Shown here piece after piece: positions 16,191-23,305 of a stretch of DNA of 36,408 nucleotides. The stretch covers positions 1 through 36,408 of the forward strand of contig JAACPN010000016.1 in NCBI GenBank assembly GCA_009995425.1, in the 5' to 3' direction. The translations under genes were made by a program, and so were the position numbers. Below the pieces are notes generated by a model. It saw only the letters and a program-made list of their open reading frames with translations. It did no database searches and was not told the origin of the DNA. This DNA is from Legionella sp. GTDB lineage: Bacteria > Pseudomonadota > Gammaproteobacteria > Legionellales > Legionellaceae. The number at the start of each line of letters is the position of its first letter. Position 1 is the stretch's first letter.

Positions 16191-17910
16191 GGGTATTCTT
16201 CCCTCTCGCTTGAAGTCTAATTTGTTGATCGGCAAACGCGCACATATCCTCTTGATGTGAAATAATCACGATGGTCATGCTCCCGCGTAATGCAGCCAGT
16301 GCTGTTTGAATTTTTTGTAAATTTTTTGAATCGAGTGCATTGGTGCTTTCATCCAAGACCAAAAGCTTCGGTTTCATCAGTAACGCGCGTGCTAAAGCAA
16401 TACGCTGCCGCTCGCCTCCTGATAAACGCACACCGCGATCACCTAATATTGTATCCAACCCTTCATCTAGATCATCCACAAAATCAGCGGCTGCTGCCTT
16501 TAATACCTGCCAAAGCGCTTCATCCGTATAATCATCACAAAACCAGGTTAAATTATCACGCACAGAGGCATGAAATAAAAAAACATCTTGGGTAACATAC
16601 GCAATATGACGCTGCCAAGCGGTATGATTTGAGCTATGAAGTCGCTCTCCATCTATTATAATTTCACCTGCACTCGGTTTTAGCAAACCTACCATTAAAT
16701 CCGCTAACGTCGATTTTCCTGAACCGGATGGGCCGATTAAAGCCGTCGTACTGTTTTTAGTAAGTTTTAGCGAAAGATTGTGAATAATATAAGTATCTGG
16801 CTTCGCAGGATAAGAAAAACTCACCGATTTAAGTTCGATATGTGACTCAAAACTTAATGTATCTGTCGCAGGCAAGACATGCTCCGCTTGACATGCTTGT
16901 AATAAATCTTGAATACCCAAATACGCGGGTAATTGATGTAAAATACGCTGATAGGTTTGTTGGGCCGTTGAAACCATCGGTAACGTGCGTGCAAACACAA
17001 TCAAGAGCAATAATAAGCTTGCCGGCGGCAGATGAATCACCCCTATCGCCATATATAATAGCGCACTCAAGACCATCACCGAACCGCAGGTGTACACCAA
17101 ACGACTTCGTGCCGTCATCACGGTCACACGTTGATTTTGATATTCGAGTGATGCATTCACATCCACCAATTTATCGATAAAGCGTGCTTCAAGACCTGAG
17201 CCTTTGAGCATTTTAAGCGCCGAAAATTGCTCTTGAATCGCTTGAAAGATCATTTGATTCTTGTGTAAATGATCTCGTCCTGCCTTGGATGTGAGGCGAT
17301 GCAAAGGCAACATCAAACCTAACAAGACCAAAGCACACCCCATCGCCGCCAGGGTCATTTTCCAAGACAGCAAACACGCAAGTGCCGTATACACCATCAC
17401 AAGAAACAACGTGTTGATTAAGCTTAATAATTGATGATGGCACGTTGCCACCCCTTGCACTTGTGTGGTTAAGCTGTACAGCACATCCGACATTTTACGT
17501 TTTAAAAAAAAGGACCATGACGTCAAGAGTAATTTTCGGTGTAAATGTGCACGTAAATAACGCGTGTAGCGTTGCTGAAGCGCGGTGCCTGTGATCTGTT
17601 CTGTGTACGCCAGTAAGGCAATCATACTTATCATCAAAACATAAACCACAAGCACACCACCAAGCGTCATGGGAATATGCAGCCTATCAAAGCATGCATG
17701 AAATTGGGTGAGTATGCCCTGACTTGCGACAGACCCTAACGACACCCCAATCAGCTGCAATAACGGCAGAATCAGCAACAAACCAAAACCCGAAGTCACA
17801 CTTCTTGCAAACATCAAACACAAGGTTACACTTGAACGTAGGGCATCAAATTTGAAAAGATCGCGCAACAAACAACTTAATACACGAAGATTGCTTACAT
17901 TCACGCGCAT
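16153..17910 (-). CDS. ABC exporter, fused membrane and ATPase domains
   Basis: A 585-aa half-transporter that would dimerise in the inner membrane and export a substrate. The N-terminal part (about 1-320) has six membrane helices of the type-1 exporter fold. The C-terminal nucleotide-binding domain has Walker A GPSGSGKST (393-401), Q-loop VTQD, the signature LSGGERQRIALARALL (from 496), Walker B LLVLDES (516-522) and the switch His in ISHQED. There is no N-terminal C39 peptidase domain, so it cannot itself remove a leader peptide. It starts one base after the PqqD-like gene ends and overlaps Sat-CysC, placing it firmly in the operon. By analogy with lasso peptide clusters (protein D), the cargo is most likely the modified peptide; export of an unrelated substrate cannot be excluded. 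Confidence 0.9.
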   Translation of the reverse strand: MRVNVSNLRVLSCLLRDLFKFDALRSSVTLCLMFARSVTSGFGLLLILPLLQLIGVSLGSVASQGILTQFHACFDRLHIPMTLGGVLVVYVLMISMIALLAYTEQITGTALQQRYTRYLRAHLHRKLLLTSWSFFLKRKMSDVLYSLTTQVQGVATCHHQLLSLINTLFLVMVYTALACLLSWKMTLAAMGCALVLLGLMLPLHRLTSKAGRDHLHKNQMIFQAIQEQFSALKMLKGSGLEARFIDKLVDVNASLEYQNQRVTVMTARSRLVYTCGSVMVLSALLYMAIGVIHLPPASLLLLLIVFARTLPMVSTAQQTYQRILHQLPAYLGIQDLLQACQAEHVLPATDTLSFESHIELKSVSFSYPAKPDTYIIHNLSLKLTKNSTTALIGPSGSGKSTLADLMVGLLKPSAGEIIIDGERLHSSNHTAWQRHIAYVTQDVFLFHASVRDNLTWFCDDYTDEALWQVLKAAAADFVDDLDEGLDTILGDRGVRLSGGERQRIALARALLMKPKLLVLDESTNALDSKNLQKIQTALAALRGSMTIVIISHQEDMCAFADQQIRLQARGKNTHALLDVKQAAVV

Positions 17911-17911
17911 T

Positions 17912-18178
17912 TTAATCCGCAGTCATCACAAGAAACGCTTTCCCTAATAACGCGTCGACAAACGCCTGTACATCGGCTGTTGCAGTTGCTTCATCGATAG
18001 CATAATTATTTTGTAAAAAATGCACCATACTGGCTATATTCGTCGGTTTTTCATCCAATAAATTCCAAAGCTCCGCTCCCACGGTATTTAAGCCATGATA
18101 TTCCCCCGTGCTTGGTTCCATCATCACAATGTCGTGATCAATTTGCGTAAACACCACGTCTTGATTAATAGCTAGCAT
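17912..18178 (-). CDS. PqqD-like peptide-binding (RRE) protein
   Basis: An 88-aa PqqD-family protein. Such proteins are winged-helix RiPP recognition elements that bind leader peptides and present them to modifying enzymes; in lasso clusters the same fold is protein B1. The typical core is visible: PSTGEYHGLNTVGAELWNLL, the family's D-x-x-TGxYxGLNxVGxxIWxLL pattern, followed by a helical domain ending in FVDALLGKAFLV. The start at 18178 is chosen because AGGAG (18188-18192) is nine bases upstream; a Met three codons earlier abuts that site directly. The ribosome site overlaps the end of the sulfotransferase gene, so the two are coupled. It is the strongest family-level clue that the operon handles a peptide. 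Confidence 0.9.
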   Translation of the reverse strand: MLAINQDVVFTQIDHDIVMMEPSTGEYHGLNTVGAELWNLLDEKPTNIASMVHFLQNNYAIDEATATADVQAFVDALLGKAFLVMTAD

Positions 18179-18190
18179 GTTTTTCATCTC

Positions 18191-19036
18191 CTAAATATAC
18201 CCATGAGCTTGCATGACTTCGCCATGGTCATGAATAATGGTATCTATTTGTTTGGATGTGAGCACATTCTTCCAATCACCCACCATCCCTTTTCTAAAAA
18301 ATCGCTCGACTTTGGGCGGCTTTTCTTTAAAACCATGCGCTTGCTCCAAATCTTGCAAACGATCGATATGCGCATGGTTTAACGCGCGCTCAATACGTTC
18401 TTCTGAAGCATCCAGTTTTAAATGCTTAGCCGCACGTGTAAACGTTTCCATCGGCGTTTGTTTCATGTCTTCATACCGTAAGACCAAACAATTTATCTCT
18501 TGTGCTTCACTCCAACTTTTAACATGCATCGACCACGACAATAACTGCTGCCGTAATTGATCGTGCAATTTTTGATTGCTTTTACAAAATGCAAAATCAG
18601 GTTTTCCCATCGACTGGATAGCTTGATCAATCGAACAATTCATATGATTTGCAAACGAAACAGCGACATCTAAAGGATTTCGTACAAAATAAAGCGCACC
18701 CAGTGAGTTTTGTGCAGGAATAAGCGCCTCACCATTCGGCAAATACGTATAGGCATCATGCGTTTTATGATGTTCCACGGTGGTGGCTTGCTCAGCATGC
18801 CAGCGGTACACAGCCGGTCGTAAGGCATCCAAATCATCATGCGTAAAATGGGCGCTATCAAACCCTAGCGCTTCATCCACCCAGGCACGCCCACTGGCAA
18901 TCGCTCCGGTGCGAATGCCATCTAAATCTAAAGCGTCATCGCCATCATGCAGCATATGCGCTAAAAAAACACGAAACCACGTATTCCCTGATTTAGGATA
19001 CGACGCTAACCAATAAATTCCTTTTTGTTCAGACAT
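18191..19036 (-). CDS. PAPS-dependent sulfotransferase
   Basis: A 281-aa cytosolic-type sulfotransferase (Sulfotransfer_1 fold). It contains the 5'-phosphosulfate loop YPKSGNTW (13-20), the KTH motif with the likely catalytic base His93, the 3'-phosphate motif RNPLDVAVS (119-127) and the C-terminal RKGMVGDWK (248-256). All cofactor-binding elements are intact, so it should transfer sulfate from PAPS to a hydroxyl or amine. Its start overlaps the kinase gene end by eight bases (ATGTCTGA) and its stop lies inside the ribosome site of the PqqD-like gene. The target is unknown. The precursor encoded in the operon has no Tyr after residue 19, so a core-directed reaction would have to use Ser/Thr or another group. 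A small-molecule acceptor is the main alternative. Confidence 0.95.
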   Translation of the reverse strand: MSEQKGIYWLASYPKSGNTWFRVFLAHMLHDGDDALDLDGIRTGAIASGRAWVDEALGFDSAHFTHDDLDALRPAVYRWHAEQATTVEHHKTHDAYTYLPNGEALIPAQNSLGALYFVRNPLDVAVSFANHMNCSIDQAIQSMGKPDFAFCKSNQKLHDQLRQQLLSWSMHVKSWSEAQEINCLVLRYEDMKQTPMETFTRAAKHLKLDASEERIERALNHAHIDRLQDLEQAHGFKEKPPKVERFFRKGMVGDWKNVLTSKQIDTIIHDHGEVMQAHGYI

Positions 19037-19943
19037 GAACCACGCCTCGCGCTAACAAATCCGCTTGAATTAAATCCACAAGTTTATCCAATTGAAACCC
19101 TGCGCGAGGACGGGTGATACGTACCACATACACTTGAGACGCTAAACTTCCGACATGTTTCAAGTGCTTGTTTATTTTGCCTAAGCCCTTTAAATAATGC
19201 TGGCGATACGTATTATTTTTTAAAGGCAGCATTTTATGCATGCCTTCAATCGATTCAAATTCAAACGTATCTTGATTATGTGAATTTAAAATATACAGTA
19301 CTTTCAATGGCAGGTTTTTAGCATAAAATTGCTGCTCGAGGGGCACTGCGAATTTTTCGATATTCGGACGAATGCGTCGAAGCGCATCGGTTTCAATCGC
19401 TAATTTTTGACTTGAATCAGCCCATAACTTAACGTGCGGAAAACTTGGCATCACCTGCCCTGCTTGGTTAATCGCACACACATCATCGGCCAAAACCGAA
19501 TAACCACGGCTCATAAATGCAGCCGATAATGTTGACTTTCCGGCTCCCGAATGTCCGGCAAATGAAACACAAGCATCGCCGATTTTAATCGCATTCGCAT
19601 GCAACAAAAACAAATCTCGTTGCATCAACAAAGCCCCCATCCCCGAACCCAACAAAAACACGCGAATACTGTCTTCGTCGGCGCCTGCGTAAGGCTCAAT
19701 CGTTAAGGTATTTCCATCACGTATAAGATAACGTGCAACGTTAGGCACATTGAGCCAGAGCTCATGATGATTCGCTTGATAAAATGCGCCACGAGCGACA
19801 ACTTCGGGTAGACCTGCTTCAGAAACAACACCCCATTGAATGGTCACGCATGGTGCAACATCAGATGGTGTGGTGTTAACCAACAGCTCGGGTAAATTGA
19901 GTTCGCTTTGAATATTTAATCCAAATGCATGATAAACATACAT
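19029..19943 (-). CDS. HPr-kinase-like peptide kinase (lasso/HprK-related type)
   Basis: A 304-aa protein resembling HPr serine kinase/phosphorylase. An N-terminal beta-rich domain (FGLNIQSELNLPEL and following) leads to a kinase core preceded by the usual LHANAIKIGD. Walker A is GHSGAGKST (130-138) and the second motif is LADDV (151-155), equivalent to the catalytic Asp region of HprK. Relatives in some lasso clusters (for example that of paeninodin) phosphorylate the side chain of the C-terminal Ser of the precursor; others belong to HprK-related PqqD-linked systems of unknown role. The precursor here ends in Ser. No HPr or PTS gene is nearby, which argues against sugar regulation. It lies 139 bases after the precursor and overlaps the sulfotransferase gene. 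A GGA element ten bases before ATG 19943 is a modest ribosome site. Confidence 0.88.
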   Translation of the reverse strand: MYVYHAFGLNIQSELNLPELLVNTTPSDVAPCVTIQWGVVSEAGLPEVVARGAFYQANHHELWLNVPNVARYLIRDGNTLTIEPYAGADEDSIRVFLLGSGMGALLMQRDLFLLHANAIKIGDACVSFAGHSGAGKSTLSAAFMSRGYSVLADDVCAINQAGQVMPSFPHVKLWADSSQKLAIETDALRRIRPNIEKFAVPLEQQFYAKNLPLKVLYILNSHNQDTFEFESIEGMHKMLPLKNNTYRQHYLKGLGKINKHLKHVGSLASQVYVVRITRPRAGFQLDKLVDLIQADLLARGVVHV

Positions 19944-20082
19944 AGTACTCGGTCCTTGAGAACAATTATAAAAGCTTGCTTAGTGTCCCAGATTTTCTTT
20001 AAAAACGCTACACCTCGGCTTATGATCATGCTGCATGGGCTGCATAAAATCAACGGGATTCAGCGTGTCCAGCCTAAGGTTT

Positions 20083-20235
20083 TTAGCTCGGCCCGATGTT
20101 CGGGGTGGTTGATTCATGATCGTGTTGATTTTTATTAAGAGGGGTTAGGTTGTCAAGTGATATAAGAGCTGGCGCTGTGTAAATCTTAGAGTATAAATTA
20201 TCGGATTTTAACGGTTTCATGAATTCTTGGTCCAT
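20083..20235 (-). CDS. Candidate RiPP precursor with lasso-like leader
   Basis: A 50-aa peptide. A very strong ribosome site (AGGGGG, 20243-20248) seven bases before the ATG at 20235 fixes the start; a reading extended 17 residues upstream has no such site. Residues 19-24 are YTAPAL, the Y-x-x-P-x-L motif by which lasso leaders bind the B1/RRE protein, followed by ISLDNLTP with Thr31. If Thr31 is the conserved -2 residue, the core is the 18 residues from Leu33, with Asp39 at position 7 and Glu41 at position 9, the ring-acceptor positions in lasso peptides. It ends in GPS with a C-terminal Ser, the residue phosphorylated by lasso kinases. The Tyr-to-Thr spacing is three residues shorter than canonical, and Leu is an unusual first core residue. 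It is the first gene of the operon. The precursor role is inference from these features. Confidence 0.65.
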   Translation of the reverse strand: MDQEFMKPLKSDNLYSKIYTAPALISLDNLTPLNKNQHDHESTTPNIGPS

Positions 20236-20242
20236 GTTGGTT

Positions 20243-20248
20243 CCCCCT
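20243..20248 (-). promoter_or_regulatory. Strong ribosome binding site of the precursor
   Basis: AGGGGG on the minus strand, seven bases before the ATG at 20235. It is the best such site in the operon and consistent with the precursor being made in excess over the enzymes. It decides the start of the peptide. Confidence 0.75.
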
Positions 20249-20463
20249 AGGTATGGCTTGATTTTCATTATTTGTTGTTTTAACACGCTTTAGCACGCTG
20301 TAAAACCTGGGGTTTACCGTAGATTCTGATTTTATCTCTAAACTAGGCTACATCGACATTCCATAAATTACTCACCTTACGCACGCGTTCGCAGCGTCAT
20401 CATGCCTCTCGCCTTTCATGCATAGAACCGTTACTATAAATCAATATCTATACCACTTAATGC

Positions 20464-20474
20464 TTAGGACCTAA
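20464..20474 (+). promoter_or_regulatory. Palindrome overlapping the hipB ribosome site, possible operator
   Basis: TTAGGACCTAA, a perfect palindrome with a one-base centre, lies six bases before the hipB ATG and contains its AGGA ribosome site. HipB-type antitoxins repress their own promoter through palindromes near the start, so this is a candidate autoregulatory site. Farther left, about 20281-20322, are tandem AACACGCTT / AGCACGCTG copies and an imperfect GTAAAACC / GGTTTAC inverted repeat in the shared divergent region with the precursor gene. Only the symmetry is seen; binding is a guess. Confidence 0.35.
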
Positions 20475-20479
20475 ACACC

Positions 20480-20731
20480 ATGTTTATTCGTTCATCGAAA
20501 GAGCTGGCGCTCCTTATCGTCAACCGACGAAAAAAATTGAACTTAAGCCAAACGGCTGTAGCTAAACTGGTTGGATTAAAGCAACAAACCGTTTCTGAAT
20601 TTGAAAATAAACCCGAAAGCACCAAGCTCGCCACGTTATTTAAAATATTATCCGCTGTTAAATTAGATGCCTCGGTGCTCGCAAAAGAAGAGCAGCTTAT
20701 CTCTGAATCGCAATGGAATGAAGAATGGTAA
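20480..20731 (+). CDS. hipB: HipB-like antitoxin (XRE family)
   Basis: An 83-aa helix-turn-helix protein. The HTH runs through LNLSQTAVAKLVGLKQQTVSEFEN, followed by KLATLFKILSAV, the standard XRE fourth and fifth helices. The C-terminus ends in NEEW, with a terminal Trp like that of E. coli HipB. It should bind HipA and repress the hipBA promoter. Its stop overlaps the hipA start by seven bases (ATGGTAA), the usual arrangement. Confidence 0.93.
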   Translation: MFIRSSKELALLIVNRRKKLNLSQTAVAKLVGLKQQTVSEFENKPESTKLATLFKILSAVKLDASVLAKEEQLISESQWNEEW

Positions 20732-22014
20732 ACACTAAAAAAACCCCTCAAACCCTACGTGTTATCATGAACGGCTATCTTATTGGTCGCTTGAAAAAAA
20801 ACACGCGCGGCAAACTGATTTTTAGTTACGCAAGCAGCTGGCTCAACACGCCCGGTGCACGTCCAATATCACTTGCCCTCCCGCTTGTTGAGCAACCGTT
20901 TACAACCGAAGCGGTGTATCATTTTTTTGATGGTCTACTTTCTGATAACCCAAACACGCGCGCACAGATTCAAAAAAAATGGGGTCTTATCAGTAAACAT
21001 CCGTTTGACTTATTAGCTTGCATTGGATCTGAGTGCACAGGCGCTATTCAGCTGATTGCGGGCAAAGTTCCAGCCTTCAAAAAGAAATTTGAATATTCAA
21101 CTTTAGATAAAAAAACACTGGCAACGCTTTTACGCAATCATCAAGATACACCGATTTCACTTGCTGGCACGCAAGATAAAATTGGGCTTTTATATCACAA
21201 TCATACTTGGTGTTTACCAGAAAATAAAACGCCCACCAGTCACCTGATTAAATTATCCAAAGACATATTGCATAGTGCCGAAAACGAATGGCTGTGCACC
21301 CAAATTGCCAAGGCATTTGGTCTGCCTGTTGCTGAGTCACGCCTGCTTTATGTCGAAGGTATCAAAGCCTTAGCCGTTCAACGTTTTGACCGTAAATTTT
21401 CAAGTGATAACACCTGGCTTATGCGTTTACCCCAAGAAGATCTATGCCAAGCACTCGGTGTATCGCCTTTTTTAAAATATCTCATAGCAGGCGGACCAAG
21501 CTTGTATGATGTCATGAAATTTTTATTGGGATCAGCGAATCCTATTCATGATCGCGATGTATTTTTTTGCTCTCAAATTTTATTTTGGCTGCTCGCCAAC
21601 CACGATGGGCATGCCAAAAATTTTAGCGTATTTATCGAGCCTGCAGGTAAATATCGCCTGACACCACTTTATGATATTCAATCAGCCTACCCGGCCATCG
21701 CACAAAACATGTTAGATTCGCATAAGATTAACATGGCCATGCCGCTTTTGACTAAGGCATCTCCTGCCTATTGGCATCAAATCAAGCGTATTGATTTTTT
21801 AGAAACAGCTAAGCATATTAATTATTCGGTTGAACGTGCCGAAGCCATTCTTGATGACATGTTAGCGTGTGTAGATACGGTGATTCAGCAGGTTTCAGCC
21901 AGTTTACCTCAAGCTTTTCCAAAACAAGTGTCTGATCCTATTTTTGACGGTATGCGGTTTATGAAAAAGAAACTGGCAAGGCATCAAAACCAAAAACACG
22001 CGGTTTTAAACTAA
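20725..22014 (+). CDS. hipA: HipA-like serine/threonine kinase toxin
   Basis: A 429-aa HipA-family kinase (E. coli HipA is 440 aa), whose relatives phosphorylate tRNA synthetases and stall translation. The N-terminal domain (about 10-115) includes [24 protein letters not shown]. The Gly-rich loop is SLAGTQDK (145-152), with Ser145 matching the autophosphorylated Ser of HipA. The catalytic motif NHDGHAKNF has its Asp at 294, and the metal-binding YDIQS has its Asp at 317. All key residues are present, so it is probably active. It is followed tail-to-tail by trmL with a nine-base overlap of the coding ends. It forms the right edge of the accessory block and reads away from the peptide operon. 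Confidence 0.94.
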   Translation: MVNTKKTPQTLRVIMNGYLIGRLKKNTRGKLIFSYASSWLNTPGARPISLALPLVEQPFTTEAVYHFFDGLLSDNPNTRAQIQKKWGLISKHPFDLLACIGSECTGAIQLIAGKVPAFKKKFEYSTLDKKTLATLLRNHQDTPISLAGTQDKIGLLYHNHTWCLPENKTPTSHLIKLSKDILHSAENEWLCTQIAKAFGLPVAESRLLYVEGIKALAVQRFDRKFSSDNTWLMRLPQEDLCQALGVSPFLKYLIAGGPSLYDVMKFLLGSANPIHDRDVFFCSQILFWLLANHDGHAKNFSVFIEPAGKYRLTPLYDIQSAYPAIAQNMLDSHKINMAMPLLTKASPAYWHQIKRIDFLETAKHINYSVERAEAILDDMLACVDTVIQQVSASLPQAFPKQVSDPIFDGMRFMKKKLARHQNQKHAVLN

Positions 22015-22461
22015 CGACTCATAATCAAGCTGCCGCAACGCTTCAAATAAAATAATGGCGACCGCATTGGATAAATTTAAGCTCCGACTTTCTGCGCGCA
22101 TCGGGATACGTACTTTATCATGCTGGCTCAAAATATCGGCCGGTAAACCCCGTGTTTCGGGTCCAAATAATAAAATATCATCAGACTGATATTGATAATC
22201 GCTGTGATACGTTTGCGTTTTGGTCGTGCATGCAATAATACGGTGCGCTTTGTTTTGCTCAAAAAATTCTTCTGCATTCGCATACTGACGTACGGCAGCC
22301 CATTCATGGTAATCAAGGCCCGCACGCCGCATACGCTTGTCATCCAGTGCAAAACCTAATGGATGAATCAGATGAAGCTCGGCTCCTGTGTTGGCGCACA
22401 GCCGAATAATATTGCCAGTATTGGGCGGTATTTCGGGTTGATATAATGCAACGTGTATCAT
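22006..22461 (-). CDS. trmL: tRNA (cytidine/uridine-2'-O-)-methyltransferase TrmL
   Basis: A 151-aa SPOUT methyltransferase that methylates the wobble base ribose of tRNA-Leu. The N-terminal [21 protein letters not shown]-type signature, LIHPLGF, the FGPETRGLP loop and the knot region [27 protein letters not shown] are all typical, and length is normal. Its ATG overlaps the stop of the YgfX-like gene (ATGA), so it belongs to the sdhE-ygfX-trmL operon. The coding end overlaps the hipA end by nine bases on the other strand. Confidence 0.96.
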   Translation of the reverse strand: MIHVALYQPEIPPNTGNIIRLCANTGAELHLIHPLGFALDDKRMRRAGLDYHEWAAVRQYANAEEFFEQNKAHRIIACTTKTQTYHSDYQYQSDDILLFGPETRGLPADILSQHDKVRIPMRAESRSLNLSNAVAIILFEALRQLDYESLV

Positions 22462-22967
22462 GTTTTTTTACTCTTATGCTTGTATGAATTTTTATGCGAT
22501 GCATCATGAACACGTAAAATAAGCCGGAGCAGACGGTGTTCATCTGGATTAATTTGATCGTGAAACACGAGCACATCTTGCTGGCGTTTTTTTGTAAAAA
22601 GCGACGCTTCTTCTTTAAACACAATCCACATCAACCAACCAAAATCAAAATAAACCTGAGCCTCAGTGTACGTCATCAGTTCACCGGTACGATCATCTAA
22701 AACCCACCAACGCTCTTGGGCATAACTAAGCTCAGAACAGCACGCACCGGGCGTTTTTTGTCGCCACAAATACGAACCATGCGCTGCTAGTATAAAAATA
22801 AAAACCACAATCAAACCTGGGGGGCAAGCGGTTTGTAACAGCGCAATAACAGCACAAATATGAACCAATACCAATAAATATAAATAATCGCGTGAAGGCT
22901 TAAGGCGTACCGTAACGTTGGATAAGGGTGACCATATGTTTAAAGTCGTTGTCTTCAACCGTTTCAT
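22458..22967 (-). CDS. ygfX: YgfX/CptA-like membrane protein
   Basis: About 169 aa with two adjacent transmembrane helices ([18 protein letters not shown] and [19 protein letters not shown]), then a soluble domain with [12 protein letters not shown] and the closing [19 protein letters not shown], which matches the end of E. coli YgfX (CptA). That protein sits next to SdhE and has been proposed to act on cell-division filaments. Position right after sdhE supports the call more than the weak sequence likeness does. The start is uncertain: the ATG at 22967 overlaps sdhE by 68 bases with only a GGGG nearby. Confidence 0.7.
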   Translation of the reverse strand: MKRLKTTTLNIWSPLSNVTVRLKPSRDYLYLLVLVHICAVIALLQTACPPGLIVVFIFILAAHGSYLWRQKTPGACCSELSYAQERWWVLDDRTGELMTYTEAQVYFDFGWLMWIVFKEEASLFTKKRQQDVLVFHDQINPDEHRLLRLILRVHDASHKNSYKHKSKKT

Positions 22968-23163
22968 ACCCCATAAACCATGCGTATAAATCAGGATCGG
23001 GCGAATGTAACATGCGTTCAAACACCGCTTGTTCTTCCGTGCTTAAGGCATCCCAATGCGTTTCAAGAAACCGCGTTAAAATCAAATCTAATTCAAGCAT
23101 ACCACGTCGGCAGCGCCACACGAGTTTAGCTTTTTGTTTTGTTTGTTGATCAATGATCGTCAT
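22900..23163 (-). CDS. sdhE: FAD assembly factor SdhE
   Basis: An 87-aa helical protein of the SdhE/YgfY family that helps attach FAD covalently to succinate dehydrogenase. The conserved RRGMLELD motif is intact (WRCRRGMLELDLIL, residues 17-30), with the Gly and Glu needed for function. [12 protein letters not shown] completes the fold. It is first in the sdhE-ygfX-trmL operon. The roughly 140-base gap to potA, read the other way, should hold both promoters. Confidence 0.95.
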   Translation of the reverse strand: MTIIDQQTKQKAKLVWRCRRGMLELDLILTRFLETHWDALSTEEQAVFERMLHSPDPDLYAWFMGYETVEDNDFKHMVTLIQRYGTP

Positions 23164-23305
23164 TAAAATTTTAGGATATCTTAGCGAACAAGCTAGACAT
23201 AATACACCGATGAGCTCACATCAGACAAGATAAAGGCCCAATCGCTAGACATATTCTCAACAAACCGTCATAATTTGCTCTTTTTGACGTCGGCCAAATC
23301 TGCCT

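Noticed and set aside
19029-19943. Classical HPr kinase controlling sugar use
   Set aside because: There are no PTS genes nearby, and the protein sits in a PqqD/precursor operon; the HprK-like fold is the family similarity only.
20236-20286. A 17-residue N-terminal extension of the precursor
   Set aside because: It has no ribosome site, and its DNA contains the strong AGGGGG site that serves the inner ATG at 20235.
20236-20479. A confident promoter for the peptide operon
   Set aside because: Candidates such as TTTACA with an AT-rich -10 have poor spacing or weak -10 matches, so none was listed as a feature.
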